Origin: Aeromonas encheleia
GTDB lineage: Bacteria; Pseudomonadota; Gammaproteobacteria; Enterobacterales; Aeromonadaceae
Assembly (NCBI RefSeq): GCF_900637545.1
Contig: NZ_LR134376.1
Location: forward strand, 3,553,001-3,617,000
Direction of reading: 5' to 3'
DNA length: 64,000 nt
Shown here: positions 36,172 to 46,051 of the stretch, piece after piece
How positions within the stretch are numbered: position 1 is the first letter of the stretch
Layout of the letters: each line of letters begins with the position of its first letter
Made by a program: the position numbers and the translations under genes
Notes under the pieces: model-generated
The model's input: the letters and a program-made list of their open reading frames with translations, nothing else
What the model was told of the DNA's origin: nothing
The model's database searches: none

Positions 36172-36203
36172 AAGCCCCTGCCCGCGCAGGGGCTTGTTGT
36201 TTC
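36172..36203 (+). terminator. Terminator of rhaD
   Basis: AAGCCCCTGC pairs with GCAGGGGCTT and is followed by GTTGTTT, 25 bp after the rhaD stop. Confidence 0.8.
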
Positions 36204-36291
36204 CGACTCTTTGCAACCTCCCTCCCTATACTTCAGCGACCATCCCCGCTGGCCCGCCCGGCATCCAGCCATTCGAGAGAGGAGAAGTCCC

Positions 36292-37353
36292 TTGTTGCGA
36301 CTGCTTGCACTGCTGCTGATCTGCCTGGTGACCCCGGTACGGGCGCTGACCCTGGTGCCGCTGGTGGACGGGCTGGCCCACCCCTGGGGGCTGGCCTTCC
36401 TGCCCGAGGGGGAGCTGCTGATCAGCGAGCGCCCCGGCCGCCTGCTGCGCATCGACGCCAAAGGCCAGCGCCACGTCATCGCCGGCCTGCCGCCCATCGC
36501 CAACGCGGGCCAGGGCGGCCTGCTCGATCTCGCCCTGGACCAGGAGGGCTGGCTCTATCTGAGCTACAGCGAGCCCGGCGAGGGGGGCGCCGGCACCGCC
36601 GTGGCCAGGGCCCGGCTGCAGAAAGACAGCCTGGTCGACTGGCAACTGCTGTTTCGTCAGGTGCCCAAGGTCGCCGGCGGCGCCCACTTCGGCTCCCGCC
36701 TGCTGTTGACCGATGACGGCTACCTCTACATCACCCTGGGGGATCGCTTCACCGAGCGGGAGCGGGCCCAGAGCCTGGACAACCACCTCGGCAAGACGGT
36801 GCGCCTGCACCGGGATGGCCGGGTACCCGTCGACAATCCTTTCGTCAAGGAGCCGGGCGCCCTGCCCGAGATCTGGAGCCTGGGCCATCGCAACATGCAG
36901 GGGGCGGCGCTGCGCCCCGGCAGCCAGCAGTTCTGGGCCCACGAGCACGGCCCCCAGGGCGGGGATGAGGTCAACCTCATCCTGCCCGGCCACAACTACG
37001 GCTGGCCCAAGGTGACCTTCGGCGAGGAGTATGGCGGTGGCAAGATAGGCTCGGGCACGGCGGCGGCGGGCATGGTGCCACCGCTCTGGGTCTGGGTTCC
37101 CTCCATCGCCCCCTCGGGCATGACCTTCTATCGGGGCGAGCTGTTCAAGGCATGGCGGGGGGATCTGTTCGTCGGCGCCCTGCGTGGCCAGGCCCTGTTG
37201 CGCCTGCGCCTGGCGGGGGACAAGATCCTCTCGGAGGAGCGGCTGCTGACCGATCTCGGGGAAAGGATCCGCACCGTCAAGGAGGGGCCGGACGGTGCCC
37301 TTTATCTATTGACCGATGCCGGCAACGGCCGCCTGCTCAAGCTGATCCCATGA
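36292..37353 (+). CDS. PQQ-dependent aldose sugar dehydrogenase (Asd/YliI-like)
   Basis: A protein of about 353 residues with a signal peptide (LRLLALLLICLVTPVRAL) and a six-bladed beta-propeller: LAHPWGLAFLPEGELLISERPG, GGAHFGSRLLLTDDGYLYITLGD, SLGHRNMQGAAL, HEHGPQGGDEVNLI. These are the PQQ and calcium positions of soluble aldose dehydrogenases. It oxidises sugars in the periplasm. The start appears to be TTG at 36292 (or 36295): GAGAGGAG lies just upstream and the signal peptide starts there; the ATG at 36160 would add 44 non-signal residues. Confidence 0.88.
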   Translation: MLRLLALLLICLVTPVRALTLVPLVDGLAHPWGLAFLPEGELLISERPGRLLRIDAKGQRHVIAGLPPIANAGQGGLLDLALDQEGWLYLSYSEPGEGGAGTAVARARLQKDSLVDWQLLFRQVPKVAGGAHFGSRLLLTDDGYLYITLGDRFTERERAQSLDNHLGKTVRLHRDGRVPVDNPFVKEPGALPEIWSLGHRNMQGAALRPGSQQFWAHEHGPQGGDEVNLILPGHNYGWPKVTFGEEYGGGKIGSGTAAAGMVPPLWVWVPSIAPSGMTFYRGELFKAWRGDLFVGALRGQALLRLRLAGDKILSEERLLTDLGERIRTVKEGPDGALYLLTDAGNGRLLKLIP

Positions 37354-37418
37354 CGATGGAAGCTGGGCCGAGCACTAGGGGTTATCGGCAAGGCGCGCCT
37401 AAGAGGCCGCAGCCAAGG

Positions 37419-37450
37419 GAGGGCCAGTCTGCTAGACTGGCCCTCTTTTT
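37419..37450 (+). terminator. Terminator after the sugar dehydrogenase
   Basis: GAGGGCCAGTCT pairs with AGACTGGCCCTC and is followed by TTTTT; the next gene starts 25 bp later. Confidence 0.87.
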
Positions 37451-37475
37451 CGTTCATCTTGCAAAGGAGTGTCGG

Positions 37476-38366
37476 ATGTCTGCTGTTTCCTGGTGGGACA
37501 AGTCCACCGGACTGGCCCTGGTCACCATACTGCTGTGGGCCTCGCTCGCGGCGCTCACCTCCCGGATCACCAGCGTCTCGCCGCTGGTGCTGGTGGGGCT
37601 GGTGCTGTTCTTCTGCGGCGCGGGCGCCCTGCCGTTCTGGCGCCAGTGGCGGGCCCGCCCCGTCACCTGGCTGGTGACCATCACGGCCCTGCTGCTCTAC
37701 CACCTGCTGCTGTTCATGAGCTTTCGCCACGCCCCCGTGCTGGAGGCGAACCTTATCAACTACCTGTGGCCGCTGTGCATCATCCTGTTCACGCCGCTGC
37801 TGCTGCCGGGCCATCCGCTGCATCCGCGTCACCTGCTGGCCGGGGCGCTCGGCCTCGCCGGCTCCGTGCTGGTGATGGTCGATGGCAAGCTGCAACTGCA
37901 GCAGACCCACCTGACCGGTTACCTGCTGGCGCTCGGCGCCGCCATCGTCTGGGGCGCCTACTCCGTGCTCTCCCGTCGCCTGCCCCCCGCCCCCGCCGTG
38001 GTCACGGCCGCCGCCTGCCTGCCCGCCGGGCTGCTGGCGCTGCTGCTCGCCTGGGGGCTGGAGGGGCCGCTACCGCTCGACCAGATCCCGCAGGCGGACT
38101 GGCTGCTCATCGTGGGGCTGGCGCTCGGCCCCATGGGGGCGGCCTTCGTCACCTGGTACCTGGCGCTGCGGGACGGGGATCCGCGCCGCATCGGCGCGCT
38201 GGCCTATCTGACGCCACTCTTGAGCACCCTGCTGCTGGTCTGGCTCAACGGCGAGCAGCTCACCCCGCGCCATCTGCTGGCGGGGGCCCTCATCATGGGC
38301 GGCGCCCTGCTCGGCCTGCTGGCCCGCGCCCCCAAGGCTGGCAAGGCCCCCGCCCCCCTGTCATAA
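37476..38366 (+). CDS. DMT/EamA-family exporter (YddG-like)
   Basis: A 296-residue inner-membrane protein with ten helices in two EamA repeats. The segment [16 protein letters not shown] resembles the YddG aromatic amino acid exporter subgroup. The substrate is not certain. GGAGTGTCGG precedes ATG 37476; a longer in-frame reading back to 37152 overlaps the sugar dehydrogenase gene and is rejected. Confidence 0.85.
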   Translation: MSAVSWWDKSTGLALVTILLWASLAALTSRITSVSPLVLVGLVLFFCGAGALPFWRQWRARPVTWLVTITALLLYHLLLFMSFRHAPVLEANLINYLWPLCIILFTPLLLPGHPLHPRHLLAGALGLAGSVLVMVDGKLQLQQTHLTGYLLALGAAIVWGAYSVLSRRLPPAPAVVTAAACLPAGLLALLLAWGLEGPLPLDQIPQADWLLIVGLALGPMGAAFVTWYLALRDGDPRRIGALAYLTPLLSTLLLVWLNGEQLTPRHLLAGALIMGGALLGLLARAPKAGKAPAPLS

Positions 38367-38425
38367 AAACGCCATCACTCCTGCTTAAGCTCCAGCCCAT
38401 CGCGTGGTTCAAGCAGGAATCTGAT

Positions 38426-40360
38426 GTGAAAATAGCCCATTACGCCACCCTCTCCTCCCTCGTTCTGCTGCTGGTCGCCGGCGTGCAAGCCGCCGCCCTG
38501 TTTCATGGTTGGCAGCGACTCCAGCAGACCGAGCAAGCCCAGCGACAGCACGAGCGCCTGCAGCAACAACTGACCGGCCCGCTGCAGGGCAAGTTGCGCG
38601 ACTACCTCGACAGCGGCGATCCGCTGCGCCTGGCCGAAGCCCAGGGGATCCGCAAGCAGGCACTCGGCCAGCTGGCGCGGCAGGAGGCGTCACCGAGCAC
38701 CCCGCTGCGCGCCCTGCTCGAGCGGATGGGCACACGCATCGACGGCGATTACCTGGCGGCGGGCAAGCTCTCCGGCAACCGCGAGTGGCTGCTGCAAAAT
38801 GCCGAGAACGAGCTGACCGCCCACGCCAAGGCCCTGCTGCGCTATGGCCAGCAGGGCGCGGCTGGGGCGGATCCTGCCAGCGCCGATCGATACCGCCAGG
38901 GAGCGGCCGACATACTGGCGAGCCTGCCGGGACTGGCCCACCTGCGCCAGAACTACATGGCGCAGGCCAGTCCCACGCTGCTGACCGGATTGCAGTTCGA
39001 GCTGGCCGCCCTGCAAAAACAGGCGGACAGCCTGACCAGGCTGCCGCCGCTCGGGCTGTTTGAGGAGGCGCCGGCCGACGACTTCAGCCTGGGGGAGCCG
39101 GTGCGCCATGAGCTTGGCGAGCAGCCGCGCCGCGAGCTGGTCTCCCTGCTCAAGCGCTACCCGCAGGAGCTGGACAACAGCCGCAAGGCGCTGCAGCAGC
39201 AACAGGCTGCCCGCCAGAGGGTGCAGCAGGACATAGATCAGTTGCTGCAGGCCGGCAGCCAGATGGGGGAGCGGCTCGCCGCCGCCCGTCAGGATGTGAA
39301 CCGGGAGCTCGCCACCATCCTCGGCTCCCTGGCGCTCTGCCTGGTAGGGGTGGCCCTGCTGTTTGCGCTGGTGCAACGGCGCTGGCTGGTCAGGCCCCTG
39401 TTGCAGCTGCGCGGCGCCTTCCTGCAACTCGATGCCACCGGCGAGGCACAGCTGCTGCCGGCGGGGCGCGAGCGCAACGAGCTGGGGGACATAGTCGCGA
39501 GCTACAACCGCCTGATCCTGCGCCTGCAGCAGGATCAGCAACAGAAGGCGATCCAGCTGTCGAGCGTCTCCCTGAGCCTGCAGGAGATGGTGGATCAGGT
39601 GCAGGAGATCCATCACAGCACCCGCACCACGGAGCAGGTGGTGGACGAGAGCGACAGCATGATGAACGAGCTGAACCAGCTCGCCAGCGAGGTACACCTG
39701 GTGGCCGCCGAGATAGCGCAGCACGCCCAGCACAACGAACACTCCATGAGCCAGAGCGAGCGGCTGGTGGGGGGCATGCTGGCCGCCACCGCCCAGACCG
39801 GCCTCGCCATCGACGAGAGCAGTGGCGCCCTGGTGCAGCTCAAGCGCTCGGTGGACGACGTGACCGCCATCGTCGATGTCATCGGCCACATCGCCCAGCA
39901 GACCAACCTGCTGGCGCTCAATGCCGCCATCGAGGCGGCCCGCGCCGGCGAGCAGGGACGCGGTTTCGCGGTGGTCGCCGACGAGGTTCGCCACCTGTCG
40001 GCCGACACCCAGCGCTCCCTCGGCCAGATCACCGAGATCCTGGCTCGCCTCACCCAGGCGGGGGATCAGCTCGCGACCGTGCTGAGCCGCATCACCAGCG
40101 AGGCCAGCGGCCAGCGCCAGCAGGCCGAGCAGCTGCGCCAGACCACCCAGACGGTGCGGGAGATGGCGCGCAGCACCGCCGTCATCGCCCTGCAGGGGGC
40201 CAGCAACGCCAGGAGCCAGGAGCACCGGCTGGCCAGCTTCGCCACCCTGATCGGCCGCATCAGCCAGCACGCCCGCCAGGGCAGCCAGCTCTCGGTGCAG
40301 GTGTCGCAACACATTCACCACCAGGCCCAGCAGATCCCCCGCATCCTGGGTCAGGCTTGA
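38426..40360 (+). CDS. Methyl-accepting chemotaxis protein
   Basis: A 644-residue chemoreceptor. TM1 is at residues 8-28 ([18 protein letters not shown]), a helical periplasmic sensor domain follows to about 300, then TM2 ([19 protein letters not shown]), HAMP, and a signalling domain with the hairpin tip [32 protein letters not shown]. The ligand is unknown. It starts at GTG 38426 with AGGAA upstream. It lies 59 bp after the exporter gene and may share its transcript. Confidence 0.9.
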   Translation: MKIAHYATLSSLVLLLVAGVQAAALFHGWQRLQQTEQAQRQHERLQQQLTGPLQGKLRDYLDSGDPLRLAEAQGIRKQALGQLARQEASPSTPLRALLERMGTRIDGDYLAAGKLSGNREWLLQNAENELTAHAKALLRYGQQGAAGADPASADRYRQGAADILASLPGLAHLRQNYMAQASPTLLTGLQFELAALQKQADSLTRLPPLGLFEEAPADDFSLGEPVRHELGEQPRRELVSLLKRYPQELDNSRKALQQQQAARQRVQQDIDQLLQAGSQMGERLAAARQDVNRELATILGSLALCLVGVALLFALVQRRWLVRPLLQLRGAFLQLDATGEAQLLPAGRERNELGDIVASYNRLILRLQQDQQQKAIQLSSVSLSLQEMVDQVQEIHHSTRTTEQVVDESDSMMNELNQLASEVHLVAAEIAQHAQHNEHSMSQSERLVGGMLAATAQTGLAIDESSGALVQLKRSVDDVTAIVDVIGHIAQQTNLLALNAAIEAARAGEQGRGFAVVADEVRHLSADTQRSLGQITEILARLTQAGDQLATVLSRITSEASGQRQQAEQLRQTTQTVREMARSTAVIALQGASNARSQEHRLASFATLIGRISQHARQGSQLSVQVSQHIHHQAQQIPRILGQA

Positions 40361-41066
40361 TCGGGTCATCAGGGTTTGGGTCTATCCCGGCATAGGCCCG
40401 GCCAGCCACATCCATCCAGACCTGATTTAAGGCGCCAACCCGAGCCGCGCCCCGTGCGGCTCGGGCCTGCGCTCCCCCTTGCAGCAGGCTTGCTCGCCCA
40501 TGTCCAAGCCCAGCCCGCACCTCCCATCCGAGCCCGATCCGATCCCCTCGCAAATGGGCGCATAACGACACCCTTCGATCACCTTCTCTCGCCCCCGACG
40601 TTCGGCATATCTTTTTTTGTGACACAAAATTATCTGTTACCACCAGGTTAACAAAGAAAGTTCTGCCTTCAGCGCGAGATCCGAGCACGACAACGGGGAA
40701 TCCCGCGTGATAACGCTGTCATCGCCGCCATGAGAGGGCTGGGAGTGCCCACACCAAGAATCATGATTATTTGCACTCGGTCATATTTTTGAAACTTCGG
40801 GGGAACTTTACATTGATATTTCGCACCGCGAACGTACTCTTGGTGGTGTCCGATCGCCAAGGGTCGGTACTCAAAAAATAAAGACTGTAAAGAACAGACT
40901 GCCCTTCACCGAGAGGCGCCAAGGCACCCGGGAATGGCGGCACACATAGACAAGTATTTCTTTTTTGCCCTACGGGGTTTTGATTGCAATGCCATTACCG
41001 AGCGGCGGGCCTTTGCCTGACTGCCGGACAAAAAAGCTAAGTCCATAAAATCAGGAGCAATACAAA
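40361..41066. other. Long 5' region before chiP, no gene seen
   Basis: About 700 bp with lower GC in its right half. A CCGAGCCGC/GCGGCTCGG hairpin (40440-40464) without a U tract follows the chemoreceptor. Several A/T-rich stretches probably hold the chiP promoter. In enterics chiP has a long leader targeted by the sRNA ChiX; I could not identify an equivalent pairing site here. No credible open frame. Confidence 0.4.
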
Positions 41067-42470
41067 ATGGAAAAAGTGATCTTCAAGCGCGCCGCGTTGA
41101 GTGCCGCTGTGGTTACGGCGCTGCTCGCCCCCGGAATGGCATTGGCCGCCCAGGACATGATGAGCCCGGAATACGGCAAATCCTACGAGGCCTTCCTCGA
41201 TGAAGGCAAGCTGACCGGCGGCCTGTTCTACTTCCAGCGTGAGCGTGACCGCGTACAAGCCGGTCCCGGTCAGGATGGCAAGTACCACTCCAACCTGAGC
41301 CATGCCACCACCCAAGCCGCCCTGAACTACAACTCCGGTTATGCCTGGGACATGGTGGGTCTGGATGTGGGCGGTTTCGGTGCCTATGACCTGGCCGTTG
41401 ACGAGAGCAACCCGGTCAACGAAGAGAACGAATTCTCCTTCTGGGGCGACCAGTGGGGTTCAGGTGGTGACGGTGTTCCCGAGAATGGCTTCAGCCTCTC
41501 CACCGCCGCCCTGAAACTCAAGTTCATGGATGGCGCCGTGACGGCCAAAGGCGGTTACACCCAGCTGTATGTGCCGGGTGTGATCGGCGTCAACTGGTCC
41601 TATCAACCCGGTACCTACCGTGGTGGCCAGATCGAGGGTAACTTCGGCAAGCTCTACCTGACCTACGCCATCGCCGACGAATACAAGGCGCCCTGGTTCA
41701 AGAACACCGCCGGCTTCTCCAAGAGCAACCCCTATGCCAGCGATCCCTTCTCCGATGAGAACCAGATCGACTACATCCACGGTCTGGCGGCCCGCTACAC
41801 CTTCGACAATGGCACCGCCGTCACCGGCTCCTTCGGTCAGGCCGAAGGCTACATGGACAGCTACCACTTCAAGCTGGCCCACAAGTTTGACGTACTGGGT
41901 GGCCTGAACACCAGCTACCAGTTCTACGGTTCCGACACCGAGAACGAAGACTATGACGGCCTGGCCTGGCAACAAGCCATGACCGCCAGCTGGGGCGCCG
42001 GTCCTTACTCCTTCCGCCTGGAAGGGCTGTACACCAAGGCCGAAGGGGATCTGGGCAACTACCTGCCCCGTCTGACCCGCGGCTACGGCAACTCCCAGGG
42101 TGCGAACGAGATCTGGTGGGATTCCCGCTCAGATTGGAACCATAACGAAGAGAAGGCCGTGTTCTTCGGCACCAGCCGCACGCTGGATGATCTGGTCGGT
42201 GCTCCAGGCTGGGCCGCCGGTGTCTCCGGTGCCTACGGTTGGGATGCCAACAACGGCGATGGTACCCTCGAGCCGGGCAAAGAGTGGGCCTTCAACTTCG
42301 ACGTCATGTACACGGTGCAGGATGGCAAGCTGAAGGGCACGCTGTTCAAGCTGCACTACACCGATTACAACAACGAACAGGACGACAAGGGCAGCTGGTA
42401 CTACCCGAACATGTTCAGCTCCGAGCATGACGTCAAGTTCCACATCATCATGCCGTTCACCATCCTGTAA
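41067..42470 (+). CDS. chiP: Chitoporin (OprD-family outer-membrane porin)
   Basis: A 467-residue porin with a signal peptide to LAAQ. It aligns along its length with E. coli ChiP: LTGGLFYFQRERDR, YHSNLSHATTQAALNYNSGY, EYKAPWF, GSFGQAEGYMDSY, TSYQFYGSD, IWWDSRSDWN, TMFKLH-like GTLFKLHYTDY and the C-terminal DVKFHIIMPFTIL. It lets chitooligosaccharides through the outer membrane. AGGAGC precedes the ATG. It is followed by its own terminator. Confidence 0.92.
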   Translation: MEKVIFKRAALSAAVVTALLAPGMALAAQDMMSPEYGKSYEAFLDEGKLTGGLFYFQRERDRVQAGPGQDGKYHSNLSHATTQAALNYNSGYAWDMVGLDVGGFGAYDLAVDESNPVNEENEFSFWGDQWGSGGDGVPENGFSLSTAALKLKFMDGAVTAKGGYTQLYVPGVIGVNWSYQPGTYRGGQIEGNFGKLYLTYAIADEYKAPWFKNTAGFSKSNPYASDPFSDENQIDYIHGLAARYTFDNGTAVTGSFGQAEGYMDSYHFKLAHKFDVLGGLNTSYQFYGSDTENEDYDGLAWQQAMTASWGAGPYSFRLEGLYTKAEGDLGNYLPRLTRGYGNSQGANEIWWDSRSDWNHNEEKAVFFGTSRTLDDLVGAPGWAAGVSGAYGWDANNGDGTLEPGKEWAFNFDVMYTVQDGKLKGTLFKLHYTDYNNEQDDKGSWYYPNMFSSEHDVKFHIIMPFTIL

Positions 42471-42492
42471 TCAGGACGATGTTCTGCCAGCA

Positions 42493-42522
42493 AACCGGGC
42501 CACATGGCCCGGTTTTGTTTTT
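42493..42522 (+). terminator. Terminator of chiP
   Basis: AACCGGGCC pairs with GGCCCGGTT over ACAT with a TTTTGTTTTT tail. Confidence 0.88.
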
Positions 42523-42585
42523 GGTGGCGCTCAGGCTACCATGCCCGCTTCGGCCATCTGCTGGCCGCCAATCAGGATGACCCCA

Positions 42586-43416
42586 ATGCCCCACCCCTTC
42601 GTGCTTATCACCGGCTGCTCCAGCGGCATCGGCCTCGCCGCCGCCAAGGCGCTCGGTGCCCACGGCTTCACCGTGATCGCCTCCGCCCGCAAGGCCGAGG
42701 ATGTGGCACAGCTGCGGCAGCAGGGCCTGCTGGCGGTGCAGCTGGATCTGGCGGACACCGCCAGCATAGAGCGGGGGGCGGCAGAGGCACTGGCACTGGC
42801 CGGGGGTCGCCTGTACGGGCTGTTCAACAACGGCGCCTACGGCCAGCCCGGCGCGCTGGAAGACCTGCCCACCGAGGCGCTGCGCGCCCAGTTCGACACC
42901 AACCTGTTTGGCTGGCACCATCTCATTCGTCAGGTGCTGCCGGCCATGCTGGCCGTTGGTGAGGGACGCATAGTGCAGAACAGCTCGGTACTCGGCCTGG
43001 TGGCCATGAAGTATCGCGGCGCCTACAACGCCAGCAAGTTCGCGCTGGAAGGCTACACCGACACCCTGCGCCTAGAACTCGAGGGCAGCGGCGTGCACAT
43101 CAGCCTGATCGAGCCAGGCCCCATCGACACCCGTTTTCGGGCCAATGCCCGCGACGCCTTCGTGCGCCACATAGACCCGGCCCAGAGCCGCCATCAGGGC
43201 GCCTATCGCCAGACCCTGACCCGGCTGGAGAAGGAGGGGGCCACCAGCGGCTTCACCCTGTCGAGCGAGGCCTGCATACCACCGCTGCTGCATGCGCTGC
43301 AGAACAAGCGCCCGAAGCATCGCTACCCTGTCACCCTGCCGACCAAGCTGTTTACTGTGCTGCGCCGCCTGCTGCCGAGCCGCTGGCTTGACCGGATCCT
43401 CGGCAAGTCGGTGTGA
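42586..43416 (+). CDS. SDR-family oxidoreductase (YbbO-like)
   Basis: A 276-residue SDR: VLITGCSSGIGLAAAKAL, FNNGAYGQPGALED, NSSVLGLVAMKYRGAYNASKFALEGY with Ser-Tyr-Lys, and IEPGPIDTRF. The pattern matches E. coli YbbO, an NADPH-dependent aldehyde reductase, so aldehyde reduction is likely. ATG 42586 has AGGAT upstream; 42577 is an alternative. Confidence 0.87.
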   Translation: MPHPFVLITGCSSGIGLAAAKALGAHGFTVIASARKAEDVAQLRQQGLLAVQLDLADTASIERGAAEALALAGGRLYGLFNNGAYGQPGALEDLPTEALRAQFDTNLFGWHHLIRQVLPAMLAVGEGRIVQNSSVLGLVAMKYRGAYNASKFALEGYTDTLRLELEGSGVHISLIEPGPIDTRFRANARDAFVRHIDPAQSRHQGAYRQTLTRLEKEGATSGFTLSSEACIPPLLHALQNKRPKHRYPVTLPTKLFTVLRRLLPSRWLDRILGKSV

Positions 43417-43502
43417 TCCCGTGAGCGGCCATGGGCATCCAGCAAGCCGGGCCGCGTCGCGGCCCCGAAGCGCCGAAGCGCCGACCTGGTTTACCCTCTT
43501 CC

Positions 43503-43835
43503 TCAATAGTGCTGGCCATCGCTGTAGTAGTGGCTCTTGACGATCGGCAGCACCTGCACCACCACATAGGTCTGCTCCCCCAGCACCGCCTTCAGATGGC
43601 GGGTGATGAGCGCCGCGGCGGCATCCTGCAGCTCCTGCGGGCGCTCGAACCAGACCAGCTCCACGAACGGAGAACCCACCTCGCGCTCGCCGTCGCGTAC
43701 CCGGATGCTGTCGACGCACTCCAGGGTGACAAACTCCGGCTTGCCGCCGGTCAGGGCGCAGAGATCCGCCAGCAAGGGGCGGCTTATCTGCTGCAGGGTG
43801 TCGACAGAAACTGCCCGAAAACGAAGGTGGGGCAT
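43503..43835 (-). CDS. DUF1904 family protein (tautomerase-like)
   Basis: A 110-residue protein beginning MPHLRFRAVS with Pro directly after Met, as in tautomerase-superfamily enzymes that use an N-terminal Pro, and with FVELVWFERPQELQDAAA. It matches the DUF1904 pattern. No substrate is known. AAGAGG lies six bases before ATG 43835. Confidence 0.78.
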   Translation of the reverse strand: MPHLRFRAVSVDTLQQISRPLLADLCALTGGKPEFVTLECVDSIRVRDGEREVGSPFVELVWFERPQELQDAAAALITRHLKAVLGEQTYVVVQVLPIVKSHYYSDGQHY

Positions 43836-43921
43836 GGGAAACCTCTTGGCTGTGACAAATGAGGACTTATCATAGGGCTTATTGCTTTGAAGAGAAGCCA
43901 TCCCCTCACATAAGGTGTCCC

Positions 43922-44821
43922 ATGAGATTTCATCGTACGCTGTTCTCCTTCCTGCTGTGCCTGCTGCTGCCGCTGCAAGCCTTCGCGGATCCGGCCTTCT
44001 ATCGCATCAGCAAGGGCAACGAGCAGCACTGGTTGCTGGGCTCCATTCATGCGGGCAAGCCCTCGCTCTACCCCCTGCCCGAGCCCGTCGAGCGGGCCTG
44101 GCAGCAGAGCCGCGCCCTGGTGATGGAGGTCAACATGACCAACATCAGCCAGGAGCAGTGGCAGGAGATGGGCTCCATCACCCGACTGGTGGACGGCAAG
44201 ACGCTCAAGGATCATGTGCCGCCCGAGCTGTATAGACGCACCCTGATCGCCGCCGGCCAGAACGGGCTGACCGAGACCATGCTGGCACCGCTGCGACCCT
44301 GGTTTGCGGCCATCACCCTGACCCAGGCGGCGCTGGAGCGCACCGGCTATCGCGGTGAATTCGGGGTGGATCAGCACTTCGCCAAGCGGGCGAGCGAGAG
44401 CGGCAAGCCCATCGTCGGCTTCGAGACGCTGCTCGAGCAGCTCGGCTACCTCGCCAGCGTCGGCGACAATCAGACCCTGATGTTGGAGAGCACCCTGGAT
44501 GAGTTGCCCGAGCTCAAGAGCGGCTTCGATGCGGTGATGACGGCATGGCAGAGCGGCGATCAAGCCACCCTGATCAACCTGTTGAAAGAGGAGATGGCGC
44601 CCCCCAAGCTGCAGGCCTGGCTGGAGCAGACCCTGCTGGCGGAGCGCAACCGCAACTGGCTGGCCAAGTGGTCCACCCTGCCGAACGAGAGCTTCATCGT
44701 GGTAGGGGCGCTGCATCTTTACGGCGAGCAGGGCCTGCTCGCGCTGCTGGAGCAGCAGGGCTGGCGCATCACGGCGCTCACCGAGCCGGGCAGGGTTGCG
44801 ACCGCGCCGGCGGCCCAGTGA
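43922..44821 (+). CDS. TraB/GumN family exported protein
   Basis: A 299-residue protein with a signal peptide to AFAD and the two family motifs: LLGSIHAG near residue 40 and VVGALHLYGEQGLLALL near the C-terminus. TraB/GumN proteins are putative metalloproteases of the Tiki fold; the physiological substrate is unknown. AAGGTG precedes ATG 43922. Confidence 0.88.
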   Translation: MRFHRTLFSFLLCLLLPLQAFADPAFYRISKGNEQHWLLGSIHAGKPSLYPLPEPVERAWQQSRALVMEVNMTNISQEQWQEMGSITRLVDGKTLKDHVPPELYRRTLIAAGQNGLTETMLAPLRPWFAAITLTQAALERTGYRGEFGVDQHFAKRASESGKPIVGFETLLEQLGYLASVGDNQTLMLESTLDELPELKSGFDAVMTAWQSGDQATLINLLKEEMAPPKLQAWLEQTLLAERNRNWLAKWSTLPNESFIVVGALHLYGEQGLLALLEQQGWRITALTEPGRVATAPAAQ

Positions 44822-45001
44822 TCCTGGCGGCATGACTGCCACGGGGGCTGGACTCAGCACGGCTGCGGCCGCAACTGCGAGGCCGCTCACAGAACCTGTC
44901 GGCGGTTAAATAACCAGCAAGGGACTTGATCGAGATCATCTCCTCCCTCCCAAAGAGGTATCTATCATGCCTGTCATCGAAGGATGACAGGAGTGAACGA
45001 G

Positions 45002-45151
45002 ATGGAGTTTTGGCTCAACCTGATGTTTGGCAACAGCGTGGGACTGATGTCCATGCTGGTGATTATCGGCACCTTCCTGCTGATCAGCGCCTACGCGGCC
45101 TACTTCATCTACAAGGTGATGCACGCCAAGCCGCCCACCGAGGAACAATAA
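45002..45151 (+). CDS. Small DUF3149 membrane protein
   Basis: A 49-residue protein starting MEFWLNLMFGNSVGLMSML and ending KPPTEEQ, with one strong membrane helix (residues 16-37, including LVIIGTFLLISAYAAYFIY). It is the DUF3149 family, of unknown role. CAGGAG lies eight bases before the ATG. Confidence 0.82.
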   Translation: MEFWLNLMFGNSVGLMSMLVIIGTFLLISAYAAYFIYKVMHAKPPTEEQ

Positions 45152-45216
45152 ACCGGCAGGCGAAACGGATCCGCCGCTTGCGGGCAAGCCATGCCAAACG
45201 AGGTGCCGGCCCGCCA

Positions 45217-45260
45217 TACGAGGTGATGCGCACAAAGCCCCGCCCACCGAGGCGCAATGA
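45217..45260 (+). pseudogene. Decayed tail duplication of the DUF3149 gene
   Basis: TACGAGGTGATGCGCACAAA followed by GCCCCGCCCACCGAGG and CAATGA resembles the 3' end of the neighbouring gene (TACAAGGTGATGCACGCCAA, GCCGCCCACCGAGG, CAATAA), with small indels. It has no start and is probably a relic. Confidence 0.55.
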
Positions 45261-45350
45261 TCCCAGCGAGCCCGTCTCGCCCGGCCCGCCATTCTAAGCA
45301 CGATCAAGGCTCGCTATAATGCGCCCTCATTCTCATGCGGAGGGCCTGCC

Positions 45351-45918
45351 GTGTCCCATGACGACGAACGCTCACTGCTCCTGCAGGAAGTGGCCGACGT
45401 GCGGCCACTGTGTAGCGACCACCTCAGGCCCCCAGCGGGCAACCCCACCCCGACCGAGGCACAGCTCGCGCGCCGCCAGGCCGCCAGCGCCGAGCGGCTC
45501 ACTCTGGATAGCCTCGGCATGGAGGCTGTCCCCATGCTCGATCCCCACGACCTCATCGGCTTCAAGCGCGACGGGGTGCAGGAGGGCGTCTACAAGAAGC
45601 TGCGACTCGGCAAATACGAGCTGCAAGGCTGCCTGAATCTGCACCAGAAGACGCTGAGCGAGGCGCGCCAGGCACTGGTGCAGTTCCTCCTGGATTGCGA
45701 GCTGCGCGACATCCGCTGCCTGCTGATCCTGCACGGCAAGGGGGAGCGCAGCAGCCCGCGCCCATGTCAGCGCCTGGCTGCCGCAACTGCCGGCGGTGAT
45801 GGCCATCCACAGCGCCGAGTGCCGTCACGGCGGCAGCGGCGCGCTCTACGTCCTGCTCAGAAAGAGCGAGCGCAAGCAGGCACAGAACCGCGAACGTCAC
45901 CAGCAGCGCCTCGGCTAG
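45351..45918 (+). pseudogene. smrA: smrA, Smr-domain endonuclease gene with a frameshift
   Basis: The first 135 codons read as SmrA (KLRLGKYELQGCLNLHQKTL, CLLILHGKGERSSP). The frame is then lost near 45756-45762. The rest of the Smr domain (HVSAWLPQLPAVMAIHSAEC, HGGSGALYVLLRKSE) continues in another frame to a stop at 45916-45918. A two-base loss in a GC run (CCCGCGCCC for an expected CCCGCGCGCCC) would explain it. E. coli SmrA is a nicking endonuclease of 187 residues. It is either a real inactivation or a sequencing error; unrepaired, the frame runs to 45962. Confidence 0.85.
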
Positions 45919-46051
45919 CCAGCACCTGTCATCTGGTCAGGCATCCTCGGCCAGGGTGGTAAAACGCGCGATGGCAGTGTTAGCATCGAACGGCCCCGAT
46001 CATGCCAGGTACGGGGTGCATACTCTCAGGGACGATAACAAGGACAATTCC

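Noticed and set aside
37469..38425. A 319-codon extension of the chemoreceptor frame
   Set aside because: It overlaps the DMT exporter in another frame and lacks any chemoreceptor feature; GTG 38426 starts the first membrane helix.
40560..40660. CRP site around TTTTTTTGTGACACAAAATT upstream of chiP
   Set aside because: Only one half of the palindrome (TGTGA) is present; the second half does not match.
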